Shown piece after piece: positions 17,301 to 24,440 of a stretch of DNA of 64,000 nt. Position numbers and translations under genes: made by a program. Origin of the DNA: UBA10107 sp963835585 (lineage in GTDB: Archaea > Nanobdellota > Nanobdellia > Woesearchaeales > UBA10107); the NCBI GenBank assembly GCA_963835585.1, contig CAWIGF010000003.1, positions 496,001-560,000 on the forward strand. Reading direction: 5' to 3'. The notes under the pieces were generated by a model. The model was given only the letters and a program-made list of their open reading frames with translations, searched no databases and was not told the DNA's origin. Every line of letters starts with the position of its first letter. Position 1 is the first letter of the stretch.

Positions 17301-17703
17301 TTATGGAAACGGCCGCTGCTATACGAATTGGACTTGCACAAGCTGGAGTTCTTGTTTTAATGGTATGCAGAACAGGACATGTACATATGCTGTTCCTGAA
17401 TGCGTAAACAATAATCCAGAACCTGTAGAAACGCAATCGTGTTCAATAAGCCAAATAATGCCAGCGGTCCAGATACAACAAGCACCTTTACAAGTTGTTG
17501 TAGCTCCAGTACCTACAACAAATAACAAAGTAGAAACAACGACTCAAACAAATACAACAGAAAAAGTTCAGTCAAGCAATAATTTAGGAACTGTATTTAT
17601 TATATTATTAATAATAGTAATTTTGTTCTTGTTAGGAAGGATATTTTACAACAGGGGAAAAAGCAAAACATACAAGCAGAATCAAGGCATGTATCATCCG
17701 TAA
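14326..17703 (+). CDS. Large surface protein: Ig-like repeats, beta-helix, TSP1-like motif, C-terminal membrane anchor; 1125 aa
   Basis: Residues about 12-30 form a signal peptide or N-terminal anchor. Three repeated Ig-like (Big-type) modules carry the motif NDCGDSD or TDCGDSD followed by TTFCF near residues 78, 288 and 389, each closing with a V-DT-(V/A)-P strand. Residues about 650-800 look like a right-handed beta-helix of the NosD/PbH1 type (repeated N-N, G-Y/G-I turns). WTCTSWSSCFNGMQNRTC near residue 1005 resembles a thrombospondin type 1 repeat. The C-terminus has a helix (VFIILLIIVILFLLGRIF) and a short basic tail. Many N-X-S/T sites suggest glycosylation. Role: adhesion or cell contact, by inference. 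Cotranscribed with the RHH gene. Confidence 0.85.
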   Translation: MTKKEAETNPIGKLFLFVAVCLLFVMGAYALPAVVSVSSDSQYYGLTNVSPIIIQITFNESISDAPAINVSDVPYEVNDCGDSDDTTFCFDYNLTPYIDTPTPYLQENITIFNATSSGGTMDPDYSHSFIVDTVAPVLTEITPIGITNYVGNSSTDYVGAPYIFNSSEAGSAFIYGACDFYPPENYLSWPNLPAGLIIFNLSSGSTDGTYSGCSITVTDAAGNVGELNVTPYTIDRSLPYVVNISSDNQTYSSTTSSPVTIQIDFDKNISSAPSPVISVSPDNDAESVTDCGDSDPTTFCFNYDIPASTSQEETITVSEAQDVAGNIMSSDSNHTFVVDTVPPDVESISSNGLTYNSLSPSTVTMQVNFTKNISNVPSISVSPDAGGSVNDCGDSDNTTFCFNYSIPENTSVPTEEIDVSNAIDMAGNTMSSDYFGNFAIDTVIPFLDTVSISSNNIDTAMANIGDQITLYFMPDSIDLLAIENVTIDGHVVDVFDNGGGSSYSAYYIMNSSDPQGPVNFTIDFTDAYGNPGAEVDSTTDGSSVTFDTNAPSLISINTNTSVFGVGSGYIDLQWNESLSNCTLYVDGVSEGSLYSNLSTGECGMTYPLTINNYPSMNLTMDVTDLAGNNAEWNEKAYLDLCGAPISGNLILQSDITGCTGNGLDVNISDVTIDCAGHSISDVRRGGSNYGIDIENYTGVNVENCDISGFGDGIYMSNSGNPSDFNIVNNSNIHDNVNEGIYADISYATIADTNFTNNGNTSTGLHAVNSFVNLLNGNFINNGDYGIFGETDDSVRWTLTKDAECTNNNISFDGGLAPLGHSIIPKNCGVWINGEELNFSAGEEGLIPLYIDTTADNTNATGGRDAGIETEVHTITGVTGELNVSFYSQNPGGSGFQMAPLGLWIEINPTDDLVNNLDYFILKAYYDKDNIRARGLDENSLRIEYYNDTSGTWTVFNDPYGGVNTTDDYIWANVTHFSIFGIFGGASSSSQVYYGNGRCYTNWTCTSWSSCFNGMQNRTCTYAVPECVNNNPEPVETQSCSISQIMPAVQIQQAPLQVVVAPVPTTNNKVETTTQTNTTEKVQSSNNLGTVFIILLIIVILFLLGRIFYNRGKSKTYKQNQGMYHP

Positions 17704-17709
17704 TTTCTG

Positions 17710-18399
17710 TTAAGAACTGCGATATCTCAGATAGCTCATGACGTGCGTAATAAAGAGAAATGGATTTTTTGCGGAACTTCTCTGCACCTCATGATACGCC
17801 ACTGATTCGGGATCGTAATATACTGTCTTGTTCCTGCATAAATCGACATCCTCTAAATACAAAAAGAACTTCTCGTTCATTCTTATATTTTTTTTGAACA
17901 TCATGCATGCTCCAGAGACCCAATCGACTTTTCTTGCTTCTTTATGATTGTAGTTTTTCATTAAGTAAAGATCTACATCATCCTTGAAGATGTTGAATCT
18001 TCTTCCAAAGATTGTTTTTAATGTCGGAAATTTCTTGCATGAATAGATTAATGTGTTATTCAACGAGAGAAGCTTTGGTCCCAGAATATCGCAATCAGTA
18101 TGAATTTTCATGAATGAAAGCATGTTCTGTATTGTGTCTTTTTTTACATATACATCAGGATTCATAAGTAAAACGTAATCTGTTTTTGAACTACTTGCTC
18201 CGATGTTGGCTGCCTTCGCATATCCAAGGTTGAATTTGTTCTTGATTATTTTACAAGGGTAATGGTTTGCCAGCTCTATTGTGCTATCATTTGAGTTATT
18301 ATCGACTAGAATTACCTTTTGGTCTTTTAAGGAAGCCAGGCAGCGCTTGATGTACTTTGCCGAGTTATATGTTACAATGACTACTGTTACGTCCCCCAT
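17710..18399 (-). CDS. Glycosyltransferase family 2 (rhamnosyltransferase-like), 229 aa
   Basis: Starts MGDVTVVIVTYNSAKYIKR, the GT2 nucleotide-sugar strand, followed by VDNNSNDST and the acceptor region LLMNPDVYV with the D-containing metal motif. Length fits short GT2 enzymes such as WbbL. It would add a sugar to a lipid-linked glycan at the cytoplasmic face. A TATA-like element near 18428 implies a leaderless mRNA. The divergent ABC exporter makes a glycan pathway likely; no other biosynthesis gene is next to it. Confidence 0.88.
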   Translation of the reverse strand: MGDVTVVIVTYNSAKYIKRCLASLKDQKVILVDNNSNDSTIELANHYPCKIIKNKFNLGYAKAANIGASSSKTDYVLLMNPDVYVKKDTIQNMLSFMKIHTDCDILGPKLLSLNNTLIYSCKKFPTLKTIFGRRFNIFKDDVDLYLMKNYNHKEARKVDWVSGACMMFKKNIRMNEKFFLYLEDVDLCRNKTVYYDPESVAYHEVQRSSAKNPFLFITHVMSYLRYRSS

Positions 18400-18473
18400 G
18401 GTTTAAAATGGCTGTATTTGCTTTATATAGATATTGAAAAACCTTTTTAAATAAGACCCAAATCATATGCAGT

Positions 18474-19244
18474 ATGGTGGCTAAGAGAAAGAATACATGG
18501 TTCTTGATTAAACAGTTGGCCATAACTGACTTCAAGATACGATACAATGGTTCTGTTCTTGGGTATATGTGGTCTTTGCTTAATCCTTTGCTAACATTTG
18601 CAGTATTGTATTTGGTTTTCTCCGTATTCATGAGCATGGGAGGAGTTCCTCATTACCAGCTTTATTTGCTTTTAGGAATCATGCTTTGGAATTATTTCGC
18701 CGAAGCGACAAACAACGGAATGCAATCAATGCTTTACAAGTCATCTTTGATCTCAAAGATAAATTTTCCCAAATGGATCATATTGGTTGCATCTAATTTG
18801 ACAGCGTTATTTACTTTGGTCCTGAATCTTGTTGTATTTTTCATATTCTTCGCGTTCTCTGGAGCTGCGTTGATGCCTATGGCACTCATGTTTTTGATGT
18901 GTTTGATTGAATTATTAGTCCTTAGTTTCGGAGTTTCCTTGATATTAAGCGCATTCTATCTGAAATATAGAGATTTAGGTCATTTGTGGAGCGTTTTGTT
19001 GCAGATGGGATTCTGGTTAACGCCAATTACTTATTTGATTACGACAATACCTGTGCGAATAAGACAATTATTGATTCTTAATCCAATGGCAAGAGTCATA
19101 ATTGATGCCAGAGACACATTAATCTACAACACAATGCCTGCGCTACGACATACCCTCATTTCATTTTTGATGATTGGTGTGATATTGTATATTGGAGTAC
19201 TTGTGTTCAAGAGAAGATCATCTCGCTTCGCGGAGGAATTGTGA
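18474..19244 (+). CDS. ABC-2 type polysaccharide exporter permease (Wzm/TagG-like), 256 aa
   Basis: Cytoplasmic start (MVAKRKNTWFLIKQLAITDFKIRYNGSVLG, typical of the family) then six hydrophobic segments; the motif YNGSVLGYMWSLLNPLL is characteristic of O-antigen and teichoic-acid exporter permeases. It overlaps the ATP-binding gene by GTGA. A TATA box (acctttttaaat) 27 bases before the ATG suggests a leaderless operon. Exports lipid-linked polysaccharide together with the next gene. Confidence 0.9.
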   Translation: MVAKRKNTWFLIKQLAITDFKIRYNGSVLGYMWSLLNPLLTFAVLYLVFSVFMSMGGVPHYQLYLLLGIMLWNYFAEATNNGMQSMLYKSSLISKINFPKWIILVASNLTALFTLVLNLVVFFIFFAFSGAALMPMALMFLMCLIELLVLSFGVSLILSAFYLKYRDLGHLWSVLLQMGFWLTPITYLITTIPVRIRQLLILNPMARVIIDARDTLIYNTMPALRHTLISFLMIGVILYIGVLVFKRRSSRFAEEL

Positions 19245-19987
19245 ACCCAATCATTGAAATAAAGAATGTCTCGAAACGATTCGTGATACCTCATGAGAGG
19301 GAGAATTCGTTGAAAGGAACGATTCTTTCATCCTGGAAGAAAAAAAGCTATGAGAAATTTTACGCGTTGAAAGATGTATCATTTTCAGTAAATCCGGGAG
19401 AATTTATTGGAGTTATTGGAAGAAATGGTTCTGGAAAATCCACTTTGTTGAAGATACTTGCTGGCGTGTATGTTCCTGATACAGGCCATGTGTATGTTCA
19501 TGGAGCAATATCTCCATTTTTAGAGCTGGGAGTTGGATTTAATGGCGAGCTATCTGGACGCGAGAATATTTACTTGTATGGAGCTGTTTTGGGGATGGAT
19601 AGGAAAGAGATCGATTCCAAATTTGATGACATAGTCGCATTTGCCGAACTTGAAAAATTCATGGATACGAAAATGAAACATTATAGTTCTGGAATGTATG
19701 TTCGTTTAGCTTTTTCAATTGCTATTCAGTCATCAGCACCCATATTGTTGATTGATGAAGCATTAGCTGTAGGAGATGCTAATTTCCAGGAGAAATGTTT
19801 CGCTGTCTTCGAACGGTATAAAAAAGAAGGAAAGACAGTCGTGTTTGTATCACATGATTTATCTGCTGTCGAAAAATGGTGCGACAAATGTATTTTATTG
19901 GAAAACGGGAAAATAAACATGATCGATGGTACCAAGACTGTGGTTGGAAAATATAGCGACGCGCTTAAACTCAAGGAGAGGGACTAA
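19241..19987 (+). CDS. ABC polysaccharide exporter ATPase (Wzt/TagH-like), 248 aa
   Basis: GTG start overlapping the permease stop (GTGA). Walker A GRNGSGKST near residue 66, Q-loop region, signature YSSGMYVRLAFSIAI, Walker B PILLIDEALAVGD and switch HDLSAVEKW are all present. The motif KNVSKRFVIPHER and the SGRENIYLYGAVLGM segment are diagnostic of the Wzt/TagH group. It lacks a C-terminal carbohydrate-binding extension, as in TagH and short Wzt forms. Confidence 0.93.
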   Translation: MNPIIEIKNVSKRFVIPHERENSLKGTILSSWKKKSYEKFYALKDVSFSVNPGEFIGVIGRNGSGKSTLLKILAGVYVPDTGHVYVHGAISPFLELGVGFNGELSGRENIYLYGAVLGMDRKEIDSKFDDIVAFAELEKFMDTKMKHYSSGMYVRLAFSIAIQSSAPILLIDEALAVGDANFQEKCFAVFERYKKEGKTVVFVSHDLSAVEKWCDKCILLENGKINMIDGTKTVVGKYSDALKLKERD

Positions 19988-19991
19988 AATA

Positions 19992-20108
19992 ATGAGCGAT
20001 ATAAAAACAACATTCACTAAAGATAACTCAAAATACAATAAATATGAGATTGGTAGATATACATATGGTGAACCCCTTGTATTGGAGTGGGGAGAAGAAA
20101 CAAAATGA
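19992..20108 (+). pseudogene. N-terminal remnant of a hexapeptide acetyltransferase, 38 aa
   Basis: MSDIKTTFTKDNSKYNKYEI then GRYTYGEPLVLEWGEE resembles the start of xenobiotic/CatB-type O-acetyltransferases, which begin with a similar IGRYTYG element before the left-handed beta-helix. The frame stops after 38 codons, and the stop overlaps the start of the next gene. No hexapeptide repeats follow. A truncated remnant, or possibly a small functional peptide. Confidence 0.55.
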
Positions 20109-20518
20109 AACTAACTGAAGTACCAAGCATAGGAAGGATTGTTAGTGCCGTAGTTATAGCTGGCACCTTAACGGCCATCGCAATTGGTGGAGCTGGTGCG
20201 ATTTCTATTGCTGTAGATTCATCTGGAGCAAATCCAAATTCATCTTACATCTCAAGCAGAATACAGAATGTAATGGTAAAGAAAGGTGTTTTAACCAATG
20301 CAGAAAAGTTAGAGGTAGCCCCTGCGCTTGGATATGCTGGTCCGGCTCTTGTAGAAGATAGTTCAAAAGTCAGCATTGAAACAACAAGAGATCCTGCGCA
20401 TCCGATAAGACTTAACATAGTTCGTGGCAACTGCGGATGTTTTGGTAGTAGCAATACGGAATATTTTAACGTAAGCAAGGAACAGTTGGCAAAATACTTC
20501 TCGCAGAACAGGCAATAA
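20105..20518 (+). CDS. Hypothetical exported/membrane-anchored protein, 137 aa
   Basis: The ATG at 20105 overlaps the stop of the remnant (ATGA). Residues about 12-38 (VSAVVIAGTLTAIAIGGAGAI) form one membrane helix or signal peptide. The remaining ~100 residues are polar and end with a CGCFGSS motif with two close cysteines. Function unknown. It is last in the exporter operon, so an envelope role is inferred only from position. Confidence 0.5.
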   Translation: MKLTEVPSIGRIVSAVVIAGTLTAIAIGGAGAISIAVDSSGANPNSSYISSRIQNVMVKKGVLTNAEKLEVAPALGYAGPALVEDSSKVSIETTRDPAHPIRLNIVRGNCGCFGSSNTEYFNVSKEQLAKYFSQNRQ

Positions 20519-20625
20519 AAGGCAGTTTTTCTATAAATATGCTCCAAATGCCCAAATTCCCGACTAAAATCGGCTTAAAACCAAAACCTTTATAAAGGAG
20601 TGCCGTGACAAAAAACACTATGGCC

Positions 20626-20681
20626 ATCATTTCTCTAGACATAGTTATTCAATAAGGATAAACTAATGGCTAGAGAGTGAT
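20626..20681 (+). ncRNA. Structured leader upstream of tRNA-Asp
   Basis: A stem forms between ATCA-t-TTCTCTAG (20626-20638) and CTAGAGAG-TGAT (20670-20681): 12 pairs with one bulge around a 31-base loop. It sits between a TATA box (cctttataaagg, about 20587-20598) and the tRNA start at 20686. It could be part of the tRNA precursor leader or a separate small RNA. No box C/D or other known motif recognised. Confidence 0.4.
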
Positions 20682-20685
20682 CTAT

Positions 20686-20758
20686 GCCCTGGTGGTGTAG
20701 TGGCCTATCATGAAGCCCTGTCGCGGCTTCGACCCGAGTTCAAATCTCGGCCAGGGCG
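20686..20758 (+). tRNA. tRNA-Asp (anticodon GTC)
   Basis: Acceptor GCCCTGG/CCAGGGC, anticodon stem AAGCC/GGCTT with loop CTGTCGC (GTC), T-arm CCGAG-TTCAAAT-CTCGG, discriminator G as expected for Asp. No intron, no encoded CCA. Six bases before the tRNA-Lys. Confidence 0.96.
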
Positions 20759-20763
20759 TTCAG

Positions 20764-20852
20764 GGCCGGTTAGCGCAGTCTGGTAGCGCACAGCACTTTT
20801 AACAAGTGCGGAAGCAATGCTGGGGTCGCGGGTTCAAATCCCGTACCGGTCA
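20764..20852 (+). tRNA. tRNA-Lys (anticodon TTT) with 15-nt intron
   Basis: Acceptor GGCCGGT/ACCGGTC (one G-T pair), D-stem GCGC/GCGC, T-arm GCGGG-TTCAAAT-CCCGT, discriminator A. The anticodon stem CAGCA/TGCTG only closes if 15 bases are removed after loop position 37: intron 20802-20816, leaving loop CTTTTAA. This is the canonical 37/38 site of archaeal introns and unusually short. Confidence 0.9.
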
Positions 20853-20912
20853 TCAAGCTGCGAACGGAAGGCATGGAGCCTGCCGGTCATCAAAAAATAA
20901 GCAACAAACAAA

Positions 20913-21164
20913 ATGGCAACAACAAAAAAACGGGCATTCGAGAAACACGATCTGGTGCCTGTTCACGAAAAGATTTCTGACTCGGAAAAAGAGAAGCTCA
21001 TGCAGGAATTGAATGTCAATTTCAAGGACCTGCCGAAAATAAGCCGGAACGATCCCGCAATAATTGACGACGCATCGATCAAGACAGGAGACATCATCAG
21101 AGTAAAAAGAAAAAGCAGCACGGCAAAGGAAGTAAATTTCTACAGGGGTGTCATCGATGCTTGA
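20913..21164 (+). CDS. rpoH: RNA polymerase subunit H, 83 aa
   Basis: Full-length archaeal RpoH: the core LVPVHEKISDSEKEKLM, then LPKISRNDPAI and the closing GDIIRVKRKS segment with a strand that docks on the polymerase jaw. First gene of the polymerase operon, and its stop overlaps the start of rpoB2. A duplicated ccggtcatcaa, a copy of the tRNA-Lys 3' end, lies in the leader at 20872-20882. Confidence 0.95.
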   Translation: MATTKKRAFEKHDLVPVHEKISDSEKEKLMQELNVNFKDLPKISRNDPAIIDDASIKTGDIIRVKRKSSTAKEVNFYRGVIDA

Positions 21165-22641
21165 TTCGAAGCAATTGATCAAGAAATATTTCGAGGAAAA
21201 ATCATTAGTAGCATCGAACATAAACTCGTTCAACAATTTCGTGGAGCAGGAATTGGCGGAGATTCTCGAGGAAAACAAGACAATAGAGCCAACAATCATA
21301 CCGCACAACGTGGACAGCTTCCAGATAAAGCTGGACAAGATATGGATTACCGAACCAGAAATAACCGAGGCCGACGGCTCAAAAAGAAAAATATTTCCCA
21401 TAGAAGCGAGAGTGAGAAAACTCACGTACGCATCTCCTATCTTCATCAACATATCAGCCCACATAAACGGGATACAGAGGGAAACCTTCACCGCGCAGAT
21501 CGGAAATCTTCCAATCATGATCAAGTCGAAATACTGCCATTTAAGCAAATTGAGCAAACAGGAATTGATCGCTAAAGGAGAGGATCCAAACGAACCTGGC
21601 GGATACTTCATAGTCAACGGGACCGAGAAAGTCCTTGTCAACATAGAGGACTTGGCCCCGAACAGATTATTGGTCGAGAAAGCGAATCTCGGCGTATCCG
21701 CGTACATAGGAAAATTATTCTCGGAAAAGGGATCGTTCAAGATTCCCCATTCGTTCGAAAGGCTGAAAGACGGAATATTCTACACCACGTTCACAAGACT
21801 GAAGAGAGTCCCTACAATCGTGCTGCTGAAAGCGCTCGGATTGTTGAAGGATGAGGAGATAATGAATTCCGTTTCGCCGGAAAGGCAGTATGATGAAGTT
21901 GTTGTGAACCTTATCGAGTTCAACAGCATAAAGACAGAGGAAGACGCCATGGATTACCTCGCGAAAAAGGCAGGAATAACCCAGGCAAAAGAGATCAGGA
22001 TAGAGAGAATGTCCGAGATGCTGGACAAATATCTGTTGCCCCATCTTGGAATAGAAACAAGCGACAGGATTTACAAGGCGAAGAACATATGCAAATATCT
22101 CAAGCAATTCATCCAGACAGCACGCAAAGAAATACCTGAGGACGAGAAGGATCACTATTCCAACAAGAGATTGAAGATGAGCGGGGATCTTCTGGCAGAC
22201 TTGTTCAGGGTAAACCTGAAAGTATTGATAGGGGACGTGCTTTACAATTTCCAGAGGATAGTCAAGAGGGGAAAGTTCCCGAGCATAAAAGTAATAATAA
22301 GGGACAAGCTGCTTACTCAACGAATCTATTCCAGCATGGCCACCGGAACATGGGTCGGAAGCAGGAAGGGAATCTCGCAGAGAATCCAGAGAACGAATTA
22401 TCTAGAAACACTTTCGCATCTGCAGAGAGTAGTCTCGCCATTATCGACGAGCCAGGAAAATTTCGAGGCAAGGGAATTGCATCCTACTCATCTTGGAAGA
22501 CTGTGCCCTGCGGAAACTCCTGAGGGAACCAACATAGGATTAAGGAAAAATTTGGCGATGATGGCAGAGATAACAGAGGAGACTCCGGAAAAGGAAGTCC
22601 TTGAAGTACTTAAGAAGAATGGAGTGAGCATCATACAATGA
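21157..22641 (+). CDS. rpoB2: RNA polymerase subunit B'', 494 aa
   Basis: N-terminal part of the beta subunit: MLDSKQLIKKYF opening, protrusion and lobe domains, GGYFIVNGTEKVLV (about residues 145-158), and the fork-loop region ending LHPTHLGRLCPAETPEGTNIG. The ATG at 21157 is used because AGGGGTG lies just upstream; a GTG at 21148 is also in frame. The natural split between B'' and B' occurs in several euryarchaeal lineages. It overlaps rpoB1 by ATGA. Confidence 0.97.
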   Translation: MLDSKQLIKKYFEEKSLVASNINSFNNFVEQELAEILEENKTIEPTIIPHNVDSFQIKLDKIWITEPEITEADGSKRKIFPIEARVRKLTYASPIFINISAHINGIQRETFTAQIGNLPIMIKSKYCHLSKLSKQELIAKGEDPNEPGGYFIVNGTEKVLVNIEDLAPNRLLVEKANLGVSAYIGKLFSEKGSFKIPHSFERLKDGIFYTTFTRLKRVPTIVLLKALGLLKDEEIMNSVSPERQYDEVVVNLIEFNSIKTEEDAMDYLAKKAGITQAKEIRIERMSEMLDKYLLPHLGIETSDRIYKAKNICKYLKQFIQTARKEIPEDEKDHYSNKRLKMSGDLLADLFRVNLKVLIGDVLYNFQRIVKRGKFPSIKVIIRDKLLTQRIYSSMATGTWVGSRKGISQRIQRTNYLETLSHLQRVVSPLSTSQENFEARELHPTHLGRLCPAETPEGTNIGLRKNLAMMAEITEETPEKEVLEVLKKNGVSIIQ

Positions 22642-24440
22642 CCGAAATATACCTCAATTTCAAATACATAGGGGACACTGAAAATTCGAAAGAGCTTATG
22701 GCTCATTTGCTAGACCAGAGAAGGAAGGGAATACTTTCAGGAAACGTAAATTTCCAGCTTGATGAGGAGTGCGACAAGATAAATATCGATTCATCGCGAG
22801 GAAGAGTCAGAAGACCATTGATAGTCGTCAAGGACGGAAAACCAATGGTTACTGAAAAACATGTTCAGCAATTGCAGAAAAACGAGATCACATGGAACGA
22901 CTTGGCAAGACAAGGAGTCGTTGAATATCTGGACGCTGCCGAGGAAGAAAACGCGTTCGTTGCGTTCTTCGAAAAAGACGTAACAAAAGAAACCACTCAT
23001 CTTGAGATCGCTCCGATATCGATGCTAGGAATCGTGGCATCTCTTGTTCCCTATGGAGATTTCACGCCCGGAGCCCGTATGTGCATCGGTTCAAAGAACC
23101 AGAAGCACGCCGCAGGATTCTACGCGGCAAATTATCCGACTAGATTCGACATGGATGTAAATCTTTTGCATCAGCCTCAGGTTCCCATTGTCCAGACGGC
23201 AATGTATGACGTCATCGAATATGACAAGCATCCCGCAGGGCAGAATGTTGTCGTTGCAATCATGAGCTACAAGGGTTACAACATAGAGGACGCGATCATA
23301 ATCAACAAGGGTTCCCTTGACAGGGGACTGTTCAGATCCACATATTACAGGCCTGAATCCACGGAAGAAATAAGATATTCGGGCGGATTGATGGATGAGA
23401 TCGGAATTCCTGACAAGGAAGTCAAGGGATACAGATCCGAAAAAGATTACAAATACTTAGAGGAAGACGGAATCATATACCCTGAAACAAAAGTCGACGA
23501 GGACAATGTCATCATAGGAAAGACATCTCCTCCAAGATTCCTGAATTCGATGGATGAATACAATCTGGGAGCAAATGTAAGAAGGGAAAGCTCGTCCGCG
23601 ATAAAGCACGGAGAGACCGGAGTAATTGATTTCGTCCTTGTTACTGAAAGCGAAGAAGGAAACAAACTGGTCCAGGTAAGGGTAAGGGACCAGAGGATTC
23701 CTGAGATAGGAGACAAGTTCACTCCTCGACATTATCAAAAAGGAATCATAGGGTTGCTTGTTCCGCAGCCGGACATGCCATTCTCGGCATCCGGAATTAC
23801 ACCGGACTTAATGACGTCACCCCATGGTATCCCGTCACGTATGACAGTTTCATATTTGCTTGAGTTATTGGGGGGGAAAGTCGGGGCATTGAACGGAAGG
23901 TACGTCGATGGAACGATATTCGAGGCGGAACCCGAATCAGTTTTGCGAACGGAACTCTCGAAGCTCGGATTCATGGAAAATGGAACAGAGACAATGTACA
24001 ATGGGGAAACGGGAGAGAAATACACCGCGCGAATATTCGTGGGAAACATGTTCTACCTAAGATTGAAGCACATGGTGGCAAACAAATTGCACTCAAGAGC
24101 AAGAGGGCCAATCCAACTGCTCACAAGACAGCCAACAGAAGGAAGGGCGAAAGAAGGCGGTCTGAGATTGGGAGAAATGGAGAAGGATACGTTCGTAGCT
24201 AACGGGGCGGCAATGCTTTTGAAGGAAAGATTCGACTCGGACAAGACAGTCGTTCCGGTATGCGAGAAATGCGGCTCGATGGGATACTACAATGAATACA
24301 AGAAAGTCAGGATGTGCCCTATTGACGGGGAAGATTCCGAACTTTCAAACGTAGAGATGGCATACGCATTCAAGCTAATCATCGATGAATTGAAATCAAT
24401 GGGGATAAATCCAAAATTATCGCTGGAGGACAAATACTGA
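22638..24440 (+). CDS. rpoB1: RNA polymerase subunit B', 600 aa
   Basis: C-terminal half of beta. It carries the hybrid-binding motif YKGYNIEDAIIINKGS, the conserved GDKFTPRHYQKG loop and the C-terminal zinc-binding pattern CEKCG...CPIDG (about residues 542-565). The C-terminal end clamps onto A'. Overlaps rpoA1 by TGATG. Confidence 0.97.
   Translation: MTEIYLNFKYIGDTENSKELMAHLLDQRRKGILSGNVNFQLDEECDKINIDSSRGRVRRPLIVVKDGKPMVTEKHVQQLQKNEITWNDLARQGVVEYLDAAEEENAFVAFFEKDVTKETTHLEIAPISMLGIVASLVPYGDFTPGARMCIGSKNQKHAAGFYAANYPTRFDMDVNLLHQPQVPIVQTAMYDVIEYDKHPAGQNVVVAIMSYKGYNIEDAIIINKGSLDRGLFRSTYYRPESTEEIRYSGGLMDEIGIPDKEVKGYRSEKDYKYLEEDGIIYPETKVDEDNVIIGKTSPPRFLNSMDEYNLGANVRRESSSAIKHGETGVIDFVLVTESEEGNKLVQVRVRDQRIPEIGDKFTPRHYQKGIIGLLVPQPDMPFSASGITPDLMTSPHGIPSRMTVSYLLELLGGKVGALNGRYVDGTIFEAEPESVLRTELSKLGFMENGTETMYNGETGEKYTARIFVGNMFYLRLKHMVANKLHSRARGPIQLLTRQPTEGRAKEGGLRLGEMEKDTFVANGAAMLLKERFDSDKTVVPVCEKCGSMGYYNEYKKVRMCPIDGEDSELSNVEMAYAFKLIIDELKSMGINPKLSLEDKY

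Noticed and set aside
20842..20882. Duplicated tRNA-Lys 3' end (ccggtcatcaa) as an attachment site
   Set aside because: Only 11 bases, the copies are 26 bases apart and no integrase lies between; probably a small local duplication.
20853..21740. Minus-strand 295-codon frame over rpoH/rpoB2
   Set aside because: Lies opposite two certain polymerase genes; no own promoter.
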